Both the position numbers and the translations under genes were made by a program. A model generated the notes under the pieces. The model saw only the letters and a program-made list of their open reading frames with translations. It was not told where the DNA came from and did no database searches. DNA of 64,000 bases from positions 1 to 64,000 of the forward strand of contig CAZGAQ010000030.1 of the NCBI GenBank assembly GCA_964523405.1, written 5' to 3'. This document shows, one piece after another, positions 60,850 through 64,000 of the stretch. How positions within the stretch are numbered: the stretch's first letter is position 1; every line of letters begins with the position of its first letter. This stretch comes from CAZGAQ01 sp964523405. Its GTDB lineage: Bacteria; Planctomycetota; Phycisphaerae; UBA1845; Fen-1342.

Positions 60850-60958
60850 TCCGCCATACTTGTGGAACGCTCGGCACGGGTACGATCCTGGGCTCCGTGG
60901 TGGCCTGCTGTCGCACAGCGCGACCGCAGGCGGACACTGTTGGTCTAGCCCGATGCAG

Positions 60959-60976
60959 CCCCCGGCCGGCCGGGGG
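60959..60976. repeat. Perfect 18-bp palindrome in the hpf leader
   Basis: CCCCCGGCCGGCCGGGGG, 57 bases before the hpf start codon. In RNA it would form a stable hairpin close to the ribosome site. Confidence 0.7.
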
Positions 60977-61033
60977 GAACCTTGTCTGCCGAGCAGTTGC
61001 GGATGAAGCGGATACACACGAGGAGAGGTCCTC

Positions 61034-61363
61034 ATGCAAGTCACCGTCACCGGACGACACATGGGTGTGACTGAAGCGCTGAAGGACTATTGCCGCGACA
61101 AGGCGGAGCGGCTGACGCGGCTGCTGGACCGGATTCAGTCGGTCGAAGTGGTCGTGGACGGCAAGGAGGGCGACCACACGGTGGAGATGATTGTCCACTC
61201 GGCCGGCACGCAGCCGTTCGTAGCCCGCGAGCAACATACCGATGCCTTTGCGGCGGTGGACCTGCTCATGGACAAGATTGAAGAGCAGTTGCGCCGTTAC
61301 AAAGAAAAACACCGCAACCGCAAGCACCCGCCGCGCGGGACTGAAGAGTCGCCCACGGATTAG
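61034..61363 (+). CDS. hpf: Ribosome hibernation promoting factor (short HPF/RaiA type)
   Basis: A 109-residue protein of the HPF/YfiA family: MQVTVTGRHMGVTEALKDYCRDKAERLTRLLDRI, VEMIVHSAGTQPFVAREQHTDAFAAVDLLMDKIEEQLRRYKEKHRNRK. It binds the 30S decoding site and silences ribosomes in starvation. It lacks the C-terminal dimerising domain of long HPF and ends in a charged tail. ATG 61034 follows GAGGAG. It heads an operon with PTS phosphoryl carriers, the same pairing (hpf next to ptsN) as in the rpoN operon of proteobacteria. Confidence 0.94.
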   Translation: MQVTVTGRHMGVTEALKDYCRDKAERLTRLLDRIQSVEVVVDGKEGDHTVEMIVHSAGTQPFVAREQHTDAFAAVDLLMDKIEEQLRRYKEKHRNRKHPPRGTEESPTD

Positions 61364-61390
61364 TGCACCGCGGCCGCAACGGAGACTGAA

Positions 61391-61870
61391 ATGAAGTTAC
61401 TCGACCTGGTTCACCCGAGTTCCATTCTACCCGAACTGGCGTCGACCGAACGCAATGGTGCAATCCGCGAGCTTGTGCAGGTTCTGGGCGACGCAAAGCT
61501 GATCGACCCCGACGCCGTGGAAGGCATTATTCGCTCCATCATCACGCGGGAGCGGACGCGCGGCACAACCGGTTTCGGCAAGGGCGTGGCCGTTCCGCAC
61601 GCGAAGGTAGAAGGGCTGTCCCAGATCGTCGCCGCGGTCGGGCGCTCGACGGGCGGGATCGACTTTGCGTCGCTGGACGGACAGCCGGTGCACATTGTAT
61701 TCCTGATCGTGAGCCCGGCGGATCAACCCGACGAGCATCTGCGGGCCATGGACCTGATCTTCCGCCATCTGCAGCAGGAGAAGTTCCGCAAATTCCTGCG
61801 GCAGCTTGACACGCAGGACAAGATTTACGACCTGCTGAAGGAAGCGGACGACAAGATGCTGGTGGCGTGA
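61391..61870 (+). CDS. ptsN: PTS IIA domain protein, PtsN (nitrogen-PTS) type
   Basis: A 159-residue phosphoryl carrier. The phospho-acceptor is His70 in GKGVAVPHAKVEG, with the expected TRERTRGTTGFGKG before it and GIDFASLDGQPVHIVFLIVSPADQPDEHLRAM after it. In proteobacteria PtsN does not carry sugar but adjusts potassium uptake and stress responses by its phosphorylation state. No sugar permease subunits are near. It lies 27 bases after hpf and 40 before ptsH, so one transcript is very likely. Confidence 0.93.
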   Translation: MKLLDLVHPSSILPELASTERNGAIRELVQVLGDAKLIDPDAVEGIIRSIITRERTRGTTGFGKGVAVPHAKVEGLSQIVAAVGRSTGGIDFASLDGQPVHIVFLIVSPADQPDEHLRAMDLIFRHLQQEKFRKFLRQLDTQDKIYDLLKEADDKMLVA

Positions 61871-61910
61871 GGGCCGCGGCCGGCCGACGGTGGTGAGACG
61901 GTCCTGACGG

Positions 61911-62192
61911 ATGGAAACTGGCGTGGCGGTGGAACGAGAAGTCGTCATCCCGAACAAGGAAGGGCTGCATTTCCGGCCGATCATGCAGTTCGTGGATGTC
62001 GCACAACACTATCAGGCCGGATTGACCGTGCACTGTGAGGACCGCCAGGCGGATGGACGCAGCCCGATGGAAATGCTGATGCTCGTGGCCACGCAGGGCT
62101 CCCGCGTGCGGATGGTGGCGGACGGCGCCGACGCGGAGCAGCTCGTGCAGGCCCTGGCCGGCCTGGTGGAATCAGGATTCGGCGAGATGTAG
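61911..62192 (+). CDS. ptsH: Phosphocarrier protein HPr
   Basis: A 93-residue HPr. The active His20 lies in GLHFRP (GLHARP is usual). Ser51 in GRSPMEMLML is exactly 31 residues after it, the same distance as His15-Ser46 of Bacillus HPr, so the regulatory site used by HPr kinase is in place. It takes phosphate from EI (next gene) and passes it to PtsN. A few extra residues precede the fold (METGVAVE). The Shine-Dalgarno is weak. Confidence 0.93.
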   Translation: METGVAVEREVVIPNKEGLHFRPIMQFVDVAQHYQAGLTVHCEDRQADGRSPMEMLMLVATQGSRVRMVADGADAEQLVQALAGLVESGFGEM

Positions 62193-62279
62193 TGCGACCC
62201 AACGGAATCCCCTAGAGAGGCGACACGGCATAACGCGGCTGCGCTTGGCGCGGCCGCCGGCGCCGCGGCAACGCGGCTT

Positions 62280-64000
62280 ATGATCACAAAGAAAGGCATC
62301 AACGCCTCGCCCGGTGTGGCGATCGGTCCGGCTCTGGTGCTGGACACCGAGGAGTACCGGATCCCCCACCGGACGATCGACGCGGCCCAGTTGCCCGCGC
62401 AGATTCGCAACTTGGATGCCGCTCTCCTGGCCTCCCGCGAGGAGGTCAGCGAGCTGCGGCTGGCGGCTGCGCGCAAGTTGGGGGATGAAGCCGCCATCAT
62501 CTTCGCCTTCCATGAGCAATTCATCGCCGATCCGCGCCTGCGCGACGGCGTGGTCGAGTTGATCGAGAAGCAGCGCTTCACCGCGGCCTATGCGCTGAGC
62601 CAGGTACTGGCCGCGCGGCAGAAGCAATTCCGCAACGTCGCCGACCCGTACCTCAAGGAGCGTGTCCGCGACCTGTTCGACATTGAGAAGCGCATCCTGC
62701 GACACATCCTGGGACGGACGCGCGAGGACATGACACGGCTGACGGAGCCGGTCATCATCGTGGCGCACGACATCACCCCGTCGCAGGCAATCTCGCTGGA
62801 TCGCCGTCATATCCTGGGCTTCGCGATCAACGTCGGCGGCCAGACGTCGCACATGGCAATCATTGCCCGCATGCTGGGAATCCCGGCGGTCGTAGCGCTG
62901 AGCGACATCACCGCGGACGTGACGGGCAGCGAGACGTTGATCGTCGACGGCACGAGCGGCATCGTCGTGGCCGAACCCGACCAGGAGACGATCGCCCGCT
63001 ACGAGGCCCGGCGGCGCGAGCACGAACGACTGGCCACGCGGCTGCGCGCCCTGCGCAGCGAGCCCGCCATCACGCGGGACGGCGTGCCCATCCAACTGCT
63101 GGCGAACATCGAAGTGCCCGAGGAAGCCCAGGTGGCGATGGACGCCGGAGCCGAGGGCATCGGCCTGTATCGCACCGAGCTGCTGTTTTTGTCGTCACCG
63201 CGCATTCCGACCGAGGAGCAGCAGTACGAGGCCTTTCGCGCCGTCATGGCGGCCTCGGACGGCAAGCCGGTCATCATCCGCACCATCGACCTGGGCGCGG
63301 ACAAACTCGCCCCCGCGCTGGGCCCGCAGCACGACCACAATCCGGTGCTGGGGCTGCGCTCGCTGCGGTTCTGCCTGTTGCACCTGGACATGTTCAAGAC
63401 GCATTTGCGGGCGATCCTGCGGGCGTCGGTGCACGGGGACATGCGCATCATGTTCCCGATGATCTGCACGGTCATGGAGCTGCGGCAGGCCAAGGCGACG
63501 CTGCACGACGTGATGGAGGACCTCGAAGAGGAAGGGCTGGAGTTCCGCCGCGACATTCCGATCGGCATGATGGTCGAAACTCCCGCCGCCGCGCTGCTGA
63601 CCAGCGCCTTCACCCGCGAAGTGCGCTTCATGAGCATCGGCAGCAACGACCTCACGCAGTACACCCTCGCGGTCGACCGCGCGAACGAGCGCGTGGCGCA
63701 CCTGTACTCGTCGCACAACCCGGCGGTCGTCAAGCTGATCCACCAGGTGGTCCGCTCGGCCGACCGGCGGAACATCCATGTGAGCCTCTGCGGCGAAATG
63801 GCCGGCGCGCCGATCTACACCCAGCTCCTGCTGGGGCTGGGCTTGCGGCGGCTGTCGATGGCGCCGGTGGATCTTCCGGCCGTGAAGCGCGTCATTCGCG
63901 CGACGACCATCGAGCGGTGCCAGGCCATCGCTCGCAAGGTGATGCAGTTCGACGTGGACCGCCAGGTGCAGAACTGCCTGCGCGATGAGCTGCGGGCGAT
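62280..64000 (+). CDS. ptsI: Phosphoenolpyruvate-protein phosphotransferase (PTS enzyme I), 3' end beyond the window
   Basis: 573 residues visible. EI transfers phosphate from phosphoenolpyruvate to HPr. The active His191 is in GGQTSHMAIIAR (Thr or Ser is commoner than Met after the His). The PEP-binding barrel is intact: GIGLYRTELLFL, IIRTIDLGADK, NPVLGLRSLRFCL, MFPMICTVMEL, GMMVETPAAA, SIGSNDLTQYTLAVDRAN, and the catalytic Cys504 in SLCGEMAG. Only the last few residues are missing. ATG 62280 has no clear ribosome site; it may depend on coupling with ptsH 87 bases before. Confidence 0.96.
   Translation, partial: MITKKGINASPGVAIGPALVLDTEEYRIPHRTIDAAQLPAQIRNLDAALLASREEVSELRLAAARKLGDEAAIIFAFHEQFIADPRLRDGVVELIEKQRFTAAYALSQVLAARQKQFRNVADPYLKERVRDLFDIEKRILRHILGRTREDMTRLTEPVIIVAHDITPSQAISLDRRHILGFAINVGGQTSHMAIIARMLGIPAVVALSDITADVTGSETLIVDGTSGIVVAEPDQETIARYEARRREHERLATRLRALRSEPAITRDGVPIQLLANIEVPEEAQVAMDAGAEGIGLYRTELLFLSSPRIPTEEQQYEAFRAVMAASDGKPVIIRTIDLGADKLAPALGPQHDHNPVLGLRSLRFCLLHLDMFKTHLRAILRASVHGDMRIMFPMICTVMELRQAKATLHDVMEDLEEEGLEFRRDIPIGMMVETPAAALLTSAFTREVRFMSIGSNDLTQYTLAVDRANERVAHLYSSHNPAVVKLIHQVVRSADRRNIHVSLCGEMAGAPIYTQLLLGLGLRRLSMAPVDLPAVKRVIRATTIERCQAIARKVMQFDVDRQVQNCLRDELRA

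Larger units (their letters stand above)
60635..61033. other. Leader and promoter region of the hpf-pts operon
   Basis: About 400 bases with no gene. A promoter candidate at 60820 and a perfect palindrome at 60959 lie in it. Confidence 0.5.

Overview
This is a high-GC stretch (two thirds G+C or more in most genes) whose gene content points to a member of the phylum Planctomycetota, probably the class Phycisphaerae or a close relative. The pointers are secreted proteins ending in PEP-CTERM signals or dockerin-like calcium loops, a pseudopilin of the H-X9-DG type, diderm envelope genes (LptE-like, BamD-like), MopE-type metal-binding motifs, and a phosphotransferase relay with no sugar permease in view. 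This is inference from gene content, not a phylogeny. A run of exactly 100 N (53594-53693) shows that the sequence is a scaffolded draft, probably from a metagenome.

Layout. 1-5502 (minus): the 5' part of ftsH, then lptE-like and BamD-like envelope genes (overlapping by 4 bases), a metallo-beta-lactamase-fold hydrolase, and a secreted M60-like metallopeptidase with a dockerin-like tail. 5728-5802: tRNA-Met. 6211-8473 (minus): two secreted LTxxQ (Spy/CpxP-like) proteins. 8866-9444: a CHRD/PEP-CTERM protein. 9526-25831 (minus): a long polysaccharide-use locus, read in the order LacI regulator, pseudopilin, PEP-CTERM protein, 1069-residue modular dockerin protein, clan GH-A hydrolase, CE2-type acetyl esterase, esterase/glycoside hydrolase fusion, sodium:solute symporter, GH130 phosphorylase. 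Several junctions are ATGA overlaps. The set fits use of an acetylated mannan-type hemicellulose.

26405-31023 (minus) holds a CDP-alcohol phosphatidyltransferase and two multi-spanning membrane proteins. 31205-32991 holds a J-domain protein and a SpoIIE-type phosphatase. 33412-39935 (plus) is the most remarkable part. It has a two-gene BcrAD/BadFG activase plus HgdB-like reductase of the kind linked to plasmalogen/ether lipid formation from ester lipids (PlsA/PlsR, GeR), directly followed by a radical SAM protein of the tetraether/membrane-spanning lipid synthase family (Tes/MSS-rSAM, COG1964). Together with the phospholipid synthase 6 kb away this suggests that the organism makes ether-bound and possibly membrane-spanning lipids. 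An orphan hybrid histidine kinase follows.

43032-49728 is housekeeping: RpoD-type sigma factor, Maf, LOG-family protein, a small membrane protein, a DUF362 protein, an RRM RNA-binding protein and a divergent RhlE-type helicase. 49729-51125 is gene-free and holds intergenic hairpin elements plus a decayed copy of the DUF362 gene's 3' end. 51126-54559 is one large surface protein gene broken only by the assembly gap. 55209-60634 holds ArfB, a possible 24-residue membrane peptide, a CAP lipoprotein, a PKD lipoprotein with a ruined zincin motif, and a second LacI regulator. 61034-64000 is an hpf-ptsN-ptsH-ptsI operon that runs off the end of the window.
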